A stretch of 64,000 nt of DNA, taken from contig NZ_JBHRXV010000011.1 of assembly GCF_042648405.1 (NCBI RefSeq), forward strand, positions 310,001 to 374,000, given 5' to 3'. Below are positions 53,176 through 61,921 of this stretch, piece by piece. This DNA is from Sphingoaurantiacus capsulatus. Its GTDB lineage: Bacteria > Pseudomonadota > Alphaproteobacteria > Sphingomonadales > Sphingomonadaceae. Under the pieces are notes generated by a model. It was not told the DNA's origin. It did no database searches and saw only the letters and a list, made by a program, of their open reading frames with translations. The translations under genes were made by a program, and so were the position numbers. Every line of letters starts with the position of its first letter. Within the stretch, counting starts at the first letter, position 1.

Positions 53176-55263
53176 TTACCAGACCTTCACCCGCTTGTCG
53201 GGGGCGAGGTAATATTTGCCGCCCGGCTTCACGTCGAACGCAGTGTACCAGGCGTCGAAGTTGCGCACGACGTAGGGGCGGAAGTGGCCCGGGGTGTGCG
53301 GATCGGTGGCGATATACTGGACCAGCAGCGGGTCGCGGTACTTGTTGCGCCACACCTGCGCGAAGCCGAGGAAGAAACGCTGGTCGCCGGTGAAGCCGTC
53401 GAGCACCGGTGCCGGCTGGCCGCCGAGCGACTTGTGGTAGGCATTGAGCGCGATGGTGAGGCCGGCGAGATCGCCGATGTTCTCGCCGAGCGTCAGCTCG
53501 CCGTTGACCTTGTTGCCCGGCAGCGGCTCATAGGCGTTGTACTGCGCCACCACCTGGTCGGTGTAGGCCTTGAAGCGGGTGACGTCGCCCGGCGTCCACC
53601 AGTCGGTCAGGCGGCCGTCCTTGTCGTACTTGCGGCCCTGATCGTCGAAATGGTGGCTGATCTCATGGCCGATCACCATGCCGATGCCACCGTAGTTGAT
53701 CGCCGGGTCGGCGTTCGGATCGAAGAACGGCGGCTGCAGGATGGCGGCCGGGAACACGATCTCGTTCATCGTCGGGTTGGCGTAGGCATTGACCGTCATC
53801 GGGGTCATGAACCACTCGCCGCGGTCGACCGGCTGGCCGATCTTGGCGAGGTTGCGGTTATATTCGAAGGTGTTGGCGCGCTCGGCATTGCCATAGGCAT
53901 CGCCGCGCACGACCTGCAGCGCGCTATAGTCGCGCCACTTGTCGGGGTAGCCGATCTTCGGCGTGAAGCTGGCGAGCTTGGCGCGTGCCTTCACCCGCGT
54001 TTCGGGCGCCATCCATTCCAGATTGGCGAGCCGCTCGTCCATCGCCGCGATTATGTTCTTTACGAGCTCATCCATCTTGGCTTTTGATTCCGCCGGGAAA
54101 TATTTCTCGACGTAGAGCTTTCCGACCGCTTCCCCCATCGCGTTGTTGACGCCGTTGACGCCCCGCTTCCAGCGCGGCTGGTTCTCGGGCTGGCCCGACA
54201 GCACGGTGCCGTTGAACGCGAAGTTCTCGTCGACGAACGCCTTCGACAGCATCGGCGCCGCATCCTTGGCGGTGTGCAAGGTCGCCCAGTCCTTGAGCGT
54301 GGTCAGCGGTGTCGAGGCGAACACCTTCGCCATGCCGGTAAAGGCGGTCGGCTGGCTGACGATGAACGCGTCCTGGTTCGCGAAGCCGGCGGCATCGAGA
54401 TAGGCGGTCCAGTCGAAGCCCGGCGCCTTCCGCGCGAAGTCGGCCTTCGCCCATTTATTGTAGGTCTTGTCGTCGTCGCGGCTCTCGACGCGCGACCAGT
54501 GCACGCGGGCGAGCTGGCGCTCGAACTCATAGATGTTCTTCGCCTTCGCCGCCGCGCGCGCGGCCGGCACGCCGGTCAGCTGCAGCATCTTCGCGGCATG
54601 CTCGAGGTACTTGGCGCGCGTCTCGACATATTTCGGGTTGTTGACGAGATAATAGTCGCGGTCGGGGAGCCCGAGGCCCGCCTGCAGGAAGTAGGGAATG
54701 TAGGTGTCCGGCGCCTTGGCGTCCTGGTTCACGTAGAAGGGGAACAGGCCGGGGCCGAAGCCCTTCAGCGAGTTACCGAGCGCGCGGGCGAAGGCCGCCT
54801 TGGTCTTGGCGTTCTGGAACGGCGCGAGGTCGGTCTGCAGCGGGGCTGCGCCCTTCGCCTCGACCGCCGCCTCGTCCATGAAGCTGGCGAAATAGTCGCC
54901 GACCTTCTGCGCTTCGGTGCCCGCCGCGGCGTTCGACGCCGCCGACGCCTCGATGATCTCGCGCGTGCGCTCGCGCGACAGGTCGTCGAGCTTGACGAAC
55001 ATGCCGTAGGACGAGCGATCCGCCGGAATCTCGAGGTTCTTGATGTAGGTGCCGTTGGCGAATTCGACGAAATCGTCGCCCGGCGTCACCGCGCGGTTCA
55101 TGCCGGCGATATCGAGGCCAAAGCTGCCGATCTCGGCCTTCGGCGCGGGCGCAGCGGGTTCGGCGGCAGGCGCCGGCGCGGCGGCGGGCGCCTCGGCCTT
55201 CTGCGGCGGCGTGCAGGCGGTCAGCGCCAGCACCGCGGTCGACAACAGCATGATACGCTTCAT
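53176..55263 (-). CDS. M13 family metallopeptidase lipoprotein
   Basis: Periplasmic or surface zinc peptidase of the neprilysin/PepO family, 695 residues. The lipoprotein signal ends LALTAC (C17), followed by an Ala/Pro/Glu linker. Zinc motif HEISH at 533-537 within VIGHEISHHFDDQGRKYD; the third zinc ligand and its partner are in TLGENIGDLAGL; the substrate-binding NAYANPTMNEIVFPA is typical, as is the C-terminal VKVW. Full-length and all catalytic residues present. Strong ribosome site GGGGAGTGGAG. Degrades oligopeptides; physiological substrate unknown. Confidence 0.94.
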   Translation of the reverse strand: MKRIMLLSTAVLALTACTPPQKAEAPAAAPAPAAEPAAPAPKAEIGSFGLDIAGMNRAVTPGDDFVEFANGTYIKNLEIPADRSSYGMFVKLDDLSRERTREIIEASAASNAAAGTEAQKVGDYFASFMDEAAVEAKGAAPLQTDLAPFQNAKTKAAFARALGNSLKGFGPGLFPFYVNQDAKAPDTYIPYFLQAGLGLPDRDYYLVNNPKYVETRAKYLEHAAKMLQLTGVPAARAAAKAKNIYEFERQLARVHWSRVESRDDDKTYNKWAKADFARKAPGFDWTAYLDAAGFANQDAFIVSQPTAFTGMAKVFASTPLTTLKDWATLHTAKDAAPMLSKAFVDENFAFNGTVLSGQPENQPRWKRGVNGVNNAMGEAVGKLYVEKYFPAESKAKMDELVKNIIAAMDERLANLEWMAPETRVKARAKLASFTPKIGYPDKWRDYSALQVVRGDAYGNAERANTFEYNRNLAKIGQPVDRGEWFMTPMTVNAYANPTMNEIVFPAAILQPPFFDPNADPAINYGGIGMVIGHEISHHFDDQGRKYDKDGRLTDWWTPGDVTRFKAYTDQVVAQYNAYEPLPGNKVNGELTLGENIGDLAGLTIALNAYHKSLGGQPAPVLDGFTGDQRFFLGFAQVWRNKYRDPLLVQYIATDPHTPGHFRPYVVRNFDAWYTAFDVKPGGKYYLAPDKRVKVW

Positions 55264-55342
55264 ACGACTCCACTCCCCGGGATTGTCGTTTCTGAGATGG
55301 CGGGGAACCTAGCGCGGCGAACGGCGCGCGCAAGAGCGGGCC

Positions 55343-55990
55343 TTACCCGTAGCGCTGTTCCAGCCACGGATCGCCGACGTTGTGATAGCCGCGGACTTCC
55401 CAGAAGCCCGGCTGGTCGGCGGCGAGAAACTCGATGTGCTTCACCCACTTCGCCGATTTCCACAGATAGTAGCGCGGGATGATCAGGCGGGCCGGGCCGC
55501 CATGCTCGCGGCCGATCGGCACACCATCATGGCTGTGCGCGATCAGGCAGTCCTCCTCGGCGAAGGCGGCGAGGCTGACGTTGGTGGTGTAGCCGTCGTA
55601 GCTGTGGAAGACGACGTGCGCGGCTTGCGGGGTCGGCTTCACCAGATCGATGACATGCCGCGTCGAGACGCCGGTCCAGCGATTGTCGTAGCGCGACCAC
55701 TGCGTGACGCAGTGGATGTCGGACACATCCTCGGCCTGCGGCTGCGCCATGAAGGCGTCCCAGTCCCAGGTGACGGGATTGTCGACCGCGCCGTCGATGG
55801 TCAGCCGCCAGTCGGCCTTGGGCACGTCGGGCTGGATCCCGAGGTCGAGCACCGGCCAGTTTTCAACGAGGCGCTGGCCCGGCGGCAGGCGGTCGGTTTC
55901 CGGATCACCGGTCGTGCCGGTCAGCAGCCGGCCGGCGCGCGCCCACGCCTGCTTGGTGGCGATCAGCTTGTCCTTGAAGCCGTCCGCCAT
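55343..55990 (-). CDS. Molybdopterin-dependent sulfite-oxidase-like oxidoreductase
   Basis: A 215-residue protein of the sulfite oxidase/MsrP molybdopterin fold. The Mo-ligating cysteine is C94 in DIHCVTQWSRYDNRW; VVFHSYDGYTTNVSL, HDGVPIGREHGGPARLIIPRYY and GFWEVRGYHNVGDPW are the other hallmarks. Unlike periplasmic MsrP there is no twin-arginine signal at the chosen ATG (55990), and no heme membrane partner MsrQ is nearby, so a cytoplasmic enzyme is likely. Substrate unknown. Eight bases lie between it and the DUF2062 gene upstream on the same strand. Confidence 0.88.
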   Translation of the reverse strand: MADGFKDKLIATKQAWARAGRLLTGTTGDPETDRLPPGQRLVENWPVLDLGIQPDVPKADWRLTIDGAVDNPVTWDWDAFMAQPQAEDVSDIHCVTQWSRYDNRWTGVSTRHVIDLVKPTPQAAHVVFHSYDGYTTNVSLAAFAEEDCLIAHSHDGVPIGREHGGPARLIIPRYYLWKSAKWVKHIEFLAADQPGFWEVRGYHNVGDPWLEQRYG

Positions 55991-55998
55991 CGCTGCCC

Positions 55999-56535
55999 TC
56001 AGCCTTTCCGCGGATGGCGGACGCGGCGGCGGCTCGCCCAGCGGCGGGCCACCCACCAGCGCCAGCCGACATGCGTCGCGCCATAGGCGATCAGCGCTGA
56101 CACCACCGAGAACAGCAGCAGCCCGAGCGCAGTTGGCAGCGCGAGGTCGCCGAGCCATTCGAGCGTCTGCATCAGCCAGCCATCAGCGGGCGCACGCGCG
56201 TGATGCGCCGCCGATTGCAGGCGCAGCAGCCACGACCCCGTCTCATAGGCGCCGAACAGGATGGCCGGCGTGGTGAACGGGTTGGTGATGAAGGTGGCGA
56301 GCGCCGCGACCGCGATATTGCCGCGCGTCGGCACCGAGACCAGCGCGGCGACCGGCGTCTGCGCCACCGGCACCATGATGCCGATGAAGATTCCGACGGC
56401 GAGGCCGCGCGCCACCGAATGGCGGCTGAAATGCCAGAGGCTGGGGTCGGCCAGATAATGGGCGAACGGGCGCACGAAGCGGTTCTCGAGGATCTCCTCG
56501 CGCTTCGGCAGCTTACCCTTGGCCCACTTCCTCAA
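55999..56535 (-). CDS. DUF2062 membrane protein
   Basis: A 178-residue protein of the DUF2062 family. Two to four hydrophobic segments (about 45-62, 74-100, 132-152) surround the family core ARGLAVGIFIGIMVPVAQTPVAA and FITNPFTTPAILFGAYETG. It starts at a TTG (56535) after AGAGGA, then MRKWAKGKLPKREEIL, a basic N-terminus. The function of the family is unknown; it is often found near lipid or cell-envelope genes. Its stop is eight bases before the sulfite-oxidase-like gene, suggesting cotranscription. Confidence 0.85.
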   Translation of the reverse strand: MRKWAKGKLPKREEILENRFVRPFAHYLADPSLWHFSRHSVARGLAVGIFIGIMVPVAQTPVAALVSVPTRGNIAVAALATFITNPFTTPAILFGAYETGSWLLRLQSAAHHARAPADGWLMQTLEWLGDLALPTALGLLLFSVVSALIAYGATHVGWRWWVARRWASRRRVRHPRKG

Positions 56536-56646
56536 CCGATGTCCTCTCGCTCGGGCGATGCGCCCTTATAGGCCGGTCCTTGGCGAAATTGTGATGACAG
56601 CCGTCACGCCAGAGAAACGTGCCGGCCCGCTGGATGGATGCGCGGC

Positions 56647-57126
56647 TTACCCGCGATCGCGCAGCAGGCGCCCCTGCTCGCGCTTCCAGTCCTTTTCCTT
56701 CTCGTGCTCGCGCTTGTCGTGGAGCTTGCGGCCCTTGGCGAGCGCCAGCTCGACCTTGGCCCGGCCGCGCGCGTTGAAATAGACCGACAGCGGGATGAGC
56801 GTCATGCCCTGCCGCGAGATGGCGCTGTGCAGCTTCCCGATCTCGCGCTCGTGCATCAGCAGCTTTCGCGGCCGCTTCGGTTCATGGTTGAAGCGGTTGC
56901 CGTGGCTGAACTCGGGGATGTTGGCGTTGACCAGCCAGAGCTGGTCGTCCTTCACCTCGGCATAGGCCTCGGCGATCGAGCCCTCGCCGAAGCGCAGGCT
57001 CTTCACTTCGGTGCCGGTCAGCGCGATGCCCGCCTCGAACGTCTCGTCGATGGCATATTCGTAGCGAGCGCGGCGGTTCTCGGCGACCGTCTTGACCTTG
57101 ACGACGTCGTGCTGGGGGCGGGCCAT
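56647..57126 (-). CDS. smpB: SsrA-binding protein SmpB
   Basis: Partner of tmRNA in trans-translation, rescuing stalled ribosomes. The ATG at 57126 gives MARPQHDVVKVKTVAENRRARYEYAI; the 67 extra residues of the open frame are antisense-like and overlap dapA. OB-fold segment LTGTEVKSLRFGEGSIAEAYAEV, then RPRKLLMHEREI, LIPLSVYFNARGRAKVELALAKG, and a basic C-terminal tail (KLHDKREHEKEKDWKREQGR). 159 residues is normal. Its ATG shares one base with the dapA stop. tmRNA itself is not in this window. Confidence 0.96.
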   Translation of the reverse strand: MARPQHDVVKVKTVAENRRARYEYAIDETFEAGIALTGTEVKSLRFGEGSIAEAYAEVKDDQLWLVNANIPEFSHGNRFNHEPKRPRKLLMHEREIGKLHSAISRQGMTLIPLSVYFNARGRAKVELALAKGRKLHDKREHEKEKDWKREQGRLLRDRG

Positions 57127-57998
57127 CAGCCGAGGCCGGCGTGGGCCAGCGCCGCATCGACTGCACGGCGCGAGGCGTCCGACGCCGGCGTCAGCGGCAG
57201 GCGCAGCTCGCCCGACATCTTGCCGAGCTTTTCGAGCGCGTACTTCGCCGGCGCCGGGCTGGCATCGGTGAACAGCGCGGCGTGCAGCGGATAGAGCTGG
57301 TCCTGCAGCTTCCGCGCCGTCGCCCAATCCTCATTGCGGCAGGCGTCCTGGAACTGCGCGCACAGCTTCGGCGCGACATTGGCGCTGACCGAAATACAGC
57401 CGATGCCGCCATGCGCCATGAAGCCCAAGGCCATGTCGTCGTTGCCGCTGATCTGCTGGAAATCGGGCCCGCAGGCGAGCCGCTGCGCCGAGACGCGCGC
57501 GACGTTGCCGCTGGCGTCCTTCACCCCGACGATATTGGGCAGCTTCGCCAGACGCCCCATCGTCTCCACCGACAGGTCGACGCTGGTCCGCGCCGGCACA
57601 TTGTAGAGGATGATCGGCAGCTTCGCCGCGTCCGACAGCGCCTTGTAATGCTGGTACAGGCCTTCCTGACTCGGCCGGTTGTAATAGGGCGTCACCACCA
57701 GCGCGGCGTCGGCGCCGACCTTGGCGGCGTGATCCAGATGCTCGATGGCGCTTTTAGTGTCGTTCGACCCGCAGCCGGCGATCACCGGCACCCGGCCCCG
57801 TGCCACTTCGACGCACAGCGCGACGACGCGATGATGCTCGGCGCGGCTCAGGGTCGCCGATTCACCGGTGGTGCCGCAGGGGACAAGGCCGTGGCTTCCT
57901 TCGGCGATTTGCCATTCGACGAAGGCCGAAAAGGCGGCCTCATCGACGTTTCCGTCGCGAAAAGGGGTCACCAGAGCCGGAATGGAGCCTTCAAACAT
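57126..57998 (-). CDS. dapA: 4-hydroxy-tetrahydrodipicolinate synthase
   Basis: First committed step of lysine and diaminopimelate synthesis: pyruvate plus aspartate semialdehyde. The Schiff-base lysine is K160 in IVGVKDASGN; Y132 in LYNVPARTS and T43-T44 in PCGTTGES complete the active site; YYNRPSQEGLYQHY is typical. 290 residues, TIM barrel. Diaminopimelate also feeds peptidoglycan cross-linking, matching the cell-wall genes in the window. Ribosome site AAGGA. smpB follows with a one-base overlap, a common arrangement. Confidence 0.96.
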   Translation of the reverse strand: MFEGSIPALVTPFRDGNVDEAAFSAFVEWQIAEGSHGLVPCGTTGESATLSRAEHHRVVALCVEVARGRVPVIAGCGSNDTKSAIEHLDHAAKVGADAALVVTPYYNRPSQEGLYQHYKALSDAAKLPIILYNVPARTSVDLSVETMGRLAKLPNIVGVKDASGNVARVSAQRLACGPDFQQISGNDDMALGFMAHGGIGCISVSANVAPKLCAQFQDACRNEDWATARKLQDQLYPLHAALFTDASPAPAKYALEKLGKMSGELRLPLTPASDASRRAVDAALAHAGLG

Positions 57999-58078
57999 GC
58001 ACTTCGTCCTTCACCCGCACCGTCAATGAACGTTAAGATGGCGCTCAGTTCGGCGGGCGTATCGTTCGCGCCGTGTTT

Positions 58079-60109
58079 ATGAGGGTGGGGTTAGCCATGT
58101 CCAGTGCGCTGCTGTGGTCGGGATCGACGATTGCCCTGTTTGCGGCAGCGGTCGTCGCGCAACCCGCCGGTCCCCTGCCCGCCCCGTCGACCACCGCCGC
58201 GCAGGTCGCGCAGGCGCTGATCCCCGCGGTCACCGTCGTGCCGGTCCAGCCGGCCTATGACCCGCTGCGGATCGCGATCGACCAGTGGGACCTGTTGCGC
58301 CGCGATGGCCCGGCGAGCTTCGACGAGATCTACCGCTTCCTGGTGGCGCACCCCGGCTGGCCCGCCGAGACAACGCTGCGCCAGCGTGCCGAGCGGCTGA
58401 TGACCTCGATGACGCCGGCCGATCACCGCATCGATTATTTCCGCCGCTATCCGCCGCTGTCGTCGGCGGCGAAGTTCCGGCTGGCCGAGGCCTATCTGGC
58501 GAAGGGCCGCGCCGCCGAAGCGCAGCCCCTGGTGCGCGAGGCGTGGACCTCGGACGGCCTCAACGCCGCGCAGGAGGCCGAGGTGCTGGCGCGTTTCGGC
58601 GGGCTGCTGACCCCGACCGATCACGCCGCGCGGGTGGATCGCCTGCTGTGGTCGGGCTTCGCCAGCGCCGCCGAGCGGCTGCTGCCCGCCCTTCCCGCCG
58701 ATCGCCGCGCCTGGGCCGATGCGCGTATCGCCTTCATCAAGAACGCGCCCGACGCGCCGTCGAAGCTGTCGCTGGTGCCGGGCCACTTCCAGAACGACCC
58801 CGGCCTGATCATGGACCGTGTCCAGTGGATGCGCCGCAACAACCAGCCTGCCGAGGCGCGGCAGCTGATGGCCAACACCAACATCTCGCCGGGCACCGCG
58901 ACGATGCCCGAGAAATGGATGGAGGAAAGGCTGTCGCTCGCCCGCGCCGCGCAGCGCGACCAGCAGTACGACCTTGCCTACCGCCTCGCCGCCAACCACC
59001 GCGCCTTCCCGTTGGGCCGTGCGCTCAATTCGTGGAACGCTGGCGAGCGCGACGATTACACCAGCATCGAGTTTCTCGCCGGCTGGATCGCCCTGAAGAA
59101 TTTGAACCGCGCGGCGGTCGCCACCGACCATTTCCAGAACTACCGCAACGGCGCGCTGTCGCCGCTGACGCAGGCGCGTGGCGACTATTGGGCCGGTCGC
59201 TCTGCCGAGGCCGCGGGCAACGCACCGGCATCACGCCGCTTCCTCGAGAGCGCCGCGACCCACCCCGATTATTTCTTCGGTCAGCTCGCCACCGAGCGGC
59301 TGGGTCGAAATATCGCGCTGCCGATGATCAAGCGCGCGGCGGTGACGCCCGCGGCGCGCCAGCGTTTCGCGCAGAGTGAGCTGGTGCGTGCGGCGAAACT
59401 GCTCGGCGAGCGCGGCGACCGCATGCGGCAGACGCTGTTCCTGACCAAGCTGGCGACCGATGCCCAGACCCTCGAGGAACAGACGCTCGTCGCCGAACTG
59501 GCGCCGGCGCTGCGCCGCCCCGACATCGGCGTCATCGTCGGCCGCGAGGCGCGCAACAGCGGGCAACTGGCGCTGATCGACGCCGCTTATCCGCGCCTCG
59601 CCGCCGCCTCGCCGTCGGCCAGCGACTGGACGATGATCCACGCGATCACCCGGCAGGAAAGCCGCTTCGACCGCGCCGCGGTCAGCTCGGCCAACGCGCG
59701 CGGGCTGATGCAGCTGATGCCCGGGACCGCGCGCGAGACGGCATCGAAGGTCGGCGTCGGCTATGATTTCACCCGGCTGACCGAGGACGAGGCCTACAAC
59801 GTCCTTCTTGGCTCGACCTATTTCCGCAATCTGCTCGACAATCGCGGCGGCAATCATGTGCTGGCGGTGGCGTCGTACAATGCCGGCCCCGGCAACGTGA
59901 ACAAGTGGATCCGCGCCAACGGCGACCCGCGCGATCCCAATATCGACGTCGTCGACTGGATCGAGGCGATCCCGTTCAACGAGACGCGCATCTATGTGTG
60001 GCGCGTGCTGGAGAACGCCGTGGTCTATGACCTGCTGCACCCCGGCCAGGCGCGAATGCCGGCAAAGGATCGCCTCTCCGCCTATCTCGGCAAGCGCCGG
60101 CCCGGTTGA
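58079..60109 (+). CDS. slt: Soluble lytic murein transglycosylase, Slt type
   Basis: Periplasmic enzyme that cuts peptidoglycan glycan strands. An N-terminal signal peptide (ending VVAQPAG) is followed by a long superhelical alpha-rich domain (about 50-500) and a GH23 catalytic domain with E527 in HAITRQESRFD, then ARGLMQLMPGTA and NVLLGSTYFRNLLD, and VASYNAGPGNVNKW. 676 residues. Three in-frame starts are possible (GTG 58073, ATG 58079, ATG 58097); I take 58079 because it keeps the basic residue needed by the signal, while 58097 has the better ribosome site. Divergent from dapA; greB follows. Confidence 0.92.
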   Translation: MRVGLAMSSALLWSGSTIALFAAAVVAQPAGPLPAPSTTAAQVAQALIPAVTVVPVQPAYDPLRIAIDQWDLLRRDGPASFDEIYRFLVAHPGWPAETTLRQRAERLMTSMTPADHRIDYFRRYPPLSSAAKFRLAEAYLAKGRAAEAQPLVREAWTSDGLNAAQEAEVLARFGGLLTPTDHAARVDRLLWSGFASAAERLLPALPADRRAWADARIAFIKNAPDAPSKLSLVPGHFQNDPGLIMDRVQWMRRNNQPAEARQLMANTNISPGTATMPEKWMEERLSLARAAQRDQQYDLAYRLAANHRAFPLGRALNSWNAGERDDYTSIEFLAGWIALKNLNRAAVATDHFQNYRNGALSPLTQARGDYWAGRSAEAAGNAPASRRFLESAATHPDYFFGQLATERLGRNIALPMIKRAAVTPAARQRFAQSELVRAAKLLGERGDRMRQTLFLTKLATDAQTLEEQTLVAELAPALRRPDIGVIVGREARNSGQLALIDAAYPRLAAASPSASDWTMIHAITRQESRFDRAAVSSANARGLMQLMPGTARETASKVGVGYDFTRLTEDEAYNVLLGSTYFRNLLDNRGGNHVLAVASYNAGPGNVNKWIRANGDPRDPNIDVVDWIEAIPFNETRIYVWRVLENAVVYDLLHPGQARMPAKDRLSAYLGKRRPG

Positions 60110-60119
60110 TCGAGCAGCG

Positions 60120-60605
60120 GTGACCGACCGGCCCAATTACATCTCACCGGCGGGGTTCGCGACATTGCTCGCCGAGCACAGGCAGCTGTTCGAGGTCGAG
60201 CGGCCGACGGTGGTCGAGACGGTGTCGTGGGCGGCGGGCAACGGCGACCGGTCGGAGAACGGCGACTATCTCTACGGCCGCAAGCACCTGCGCGAGATCG
60301 ACCGCCGTCTCGCCTGGCTCGGCAAGCGGATGAAGGCGGCGAAGGTCGTCGACCCGGCGCAGCAGGCCGACCGCAGCCGCGCCTTCTTCGGCGCGACCTT
60401 GGTGATCGCCGACGAGGATGACCGGCAGCGCACCTTGACGCTGGTCGGCGACGACGAGGCGGATGCCGGCAACGGCAAGGTCGGCTGGAACTCGCCGATC
60501 GCGCGGGCGCTGCGCGGCGCCGGCGTCGGCGATCTGCGCCGGGTCGAGTTGCCCGGCGGCGTCATCGAATATGAAATCCTGTCGATCGGCTATCCGGCGG
60601 CCTAA
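60120..60605 (+). CDS. greB: Transcription elongation factor GreB
   Basis: Binds the secondary channel of RNA polymerase and stimulates cleavage of backtracked RNA. A GTG at 60120 starts the chain (VTDRPNYISPAGFATLLAEH). The N-terminal coiled coil carries the acidic tip GDRSENGDYLYGRKHLREID, and the C-terminal FKBP-like domain shows FFGATLVIADEDD, GWNSPIARALRGAG and YEILSIGY. 161 residues fits GreB rather than GreA. Ten bases after slt, so probably cotranscribed. Its stop overlaps the converging ppk2 gene by four bases. Confidence 0.93.
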   Translation: MTDRPNYISPAGFATLLAEHRQLFEVERPTVVETVSWAAGNGDRSENGDYLYGRKHLREIDRRLAWLGKRMKAAKVVDPAQQADRSRAFFGATLVIADEDDRQRTLTLVGDDEADAGNGKVGWNSPIARALRGAGVGDLRRVELPGGVIEYEILSIGYPAA

Positions 60606-61387
60606 TCGCCCTTGGGCTTGTAGCCGAATGCTTTCTTCGCCGCGCGGATGAGTCTGGGGTCGGCGGGCGGCGGCTCGGGCGGGACGTGCGCGGCGAGCAG
60701 GTCGGCGACATGGTTGAGGACCGCGATGCGCGCCGCATGCTTGTCATTGCCGTCAAACACCGCCCACGGGGCGACCGCCGTATTCGTTTGCGCGAACATG
60801 TCGTGCATCGCCGCCAGATAGTCCTTCCGCCGGGCGCGGTTGCGGAAATCGTCGGGCTGTATCTTCCAGCGCTTCCACGGATGGTCGAGCCGCTTGGTCA
60901 GCCGGTCGTCCTGCTCCGCCTGCGTCACATGCAGGAAGATCTTGATGACGGCGGTGCCGTGCGCGGCGAGCTGTGCCTCGAAGGCGTTGATCTCGTCATA
61001 GGCGCGGCGCCAGTCGCGCTTGGCGGTGAATTTCTCGACGCGCTCGACGAGCACGCGCCCGTACCAGCTGCGGTCAAACACCGCGAGATGGCCGCGCGCC
61101 GGCAGCTTCTGCCAGAAGCGCCACAAGAAATGATGGTCGGCCTCCTCTTCCGTCGGCGCCGAGGTCGGCCAGACGGTGACATAGTGCGGGTCCATCGTGC
61201 CGGTCAGCCGGCGGATCGCGCCGCCCTTGCCGCTCGCGTCCCAGCCTTCGAAGACGATGACCGCCGAGGATTGATGGACGATGTGCGCGACCTGCGCATG
61301 CACCAGCCGCTTCTGCGCGGCAGCGAGCGCTTCGTCATAGTCGCCGCTGAACGGGCGACCCGCTTCATGGTCGGACAGGTTGATCAC
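60602..61387 (-). CDS. ppk2: Polyphosphate kinase 2
   Basis: Transfers phosphate between polyphosphate and nucleotides. The P-loop is GWDASGKGG (48-56, K54), the Walker B-like lid motif is VFDRSWYGRV, and HHFLWRFWQKLPARGHLAVF is typical of PPK2. 261 residues is a single-domain enzyme; whether it prefers ADP or AMP (class I, II or III) is not clear by eye. It starts at a GTG (61387) that overlaps the stop of the EF-hand gene upstream by four bases, so the two are translationally coupled. Confidence 0.93.
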   Translation of the reverse strand: MINLSDHEAGRPFSGDYDEALAAAQKRLVHAQVAHIVHQSSAVIVFEGWDASGKGGAIRRLTGTMDPHYVTVWPTSAPTEEEADHHFLWRFWQKLPARGHLAVFDRSWYGRVLVERVEKFTAKRDWRRAYDEINAFEAQLAAHGTAVIKIFLHVTQAEQDDRLTKRLDHPWKRWKIQPDDFRNRARRKDYLAAMHDMFAQTNTAVAPWAVFDGNDKHAARIAVLNHVADLLAAHVPPEPPPADPRLIRAAKKAFGYKPKGD

Positions 61388-61824
61388 GCCGGGCGGATGA
61401 TGGCGTCTCCGTAGAAGCCCTGCAACTCCTGCCGCACCGCCATCCAGCCGCTCACGAACTCCTCGCTGGTGATGCGATCGCTGCGGTTGGCGTCGGCAAG
61501 TTCGTAGAAGCCTCGTCGCGCCATGGCCGCTTCGTCGGCGGTCAGCTGGCCGTCGGCGTCGAGATCGAAGCGAAACAGCACCCAGTGGCGCAAGGTCGGG
61601 TCGCCGCGCATCCAGCCGTCGAGCTCGGCCCAGCCGCTGCCGTCGTAGCGGAACTGGCCGAAGCGATCGGGCGCCGCGAGCCGGGGCTCCTCACCCCATT
61701 CGTCGCTGCCGGCAAGCGCGAAGCCGTCGTCGGCCAGCGTTTCCGCCTGCTCGGTCCAGTCGTTGGCGATGGCGGGCAAGGACAGCGCGCCGCCGAGCGC
61801 GAGGGCGATGATGAGCTTACGCAA
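61384..61824 (-). CDS. Secreted EF-hand protein, coupled to ppk2
   Basis: A 146-residue exported protein with two EF-hands. It begins at a TTG (61824), the only start between an in-frame stop and the coding part, nine bases after a strong GGAGGAG. Signal peptide 1-20 (SLPAIAN). EF-hand 1 is DLDADGQLTADEA (complete Ca ligands) and EF-hand 2 is DANRSDRITSEEF, with Arg at the usual Gly position, so calcium binding may be weaker. Overlaps ppk2 by four bases. A calcium-binding periplasmic role is inferred; no partner known. Confidence 0.82.
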   Translation of the reverse strand: MRKLIIALALGGALSLPAIANDWTEQAETLADDGFALAGSDEWGEEPRLAAPDRFGQFRYDGSGWAELDGWMRGDPTLRHWVLFRFDLDADGQLTADEAAMARRGFYELADANRSDRITSEEFVSGWMAVRQELQGFYGDAIIRPA

Positions 61825-61878
61825 CGCAACTTACTCCTCCGGCTCGAAAACCGATGGCAGTCACAACGCGCGTTTCGG

Positions 61879-61913
61879 AAAAAAGGGGCCGAGCACCCTG
61901 CCCGGCCCTTTTT
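61879..61913 (-). terminator. Rho-independent terminator, two-way form
   Basis: The stem GGGCCG/CGGCCC (61886-61891 and 61903-61908) is flanked by A6 on one side and T5 on the other, so on the minus strand it reads as hairpin plus CCCCTTTTTT. It lies just past the stop of the Asp/Arg-repeat EF-hand gene and before the TTG EF-hand gene. Confidence 0.8.
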
Positions 61914-61921
61914 CGGGTCAG

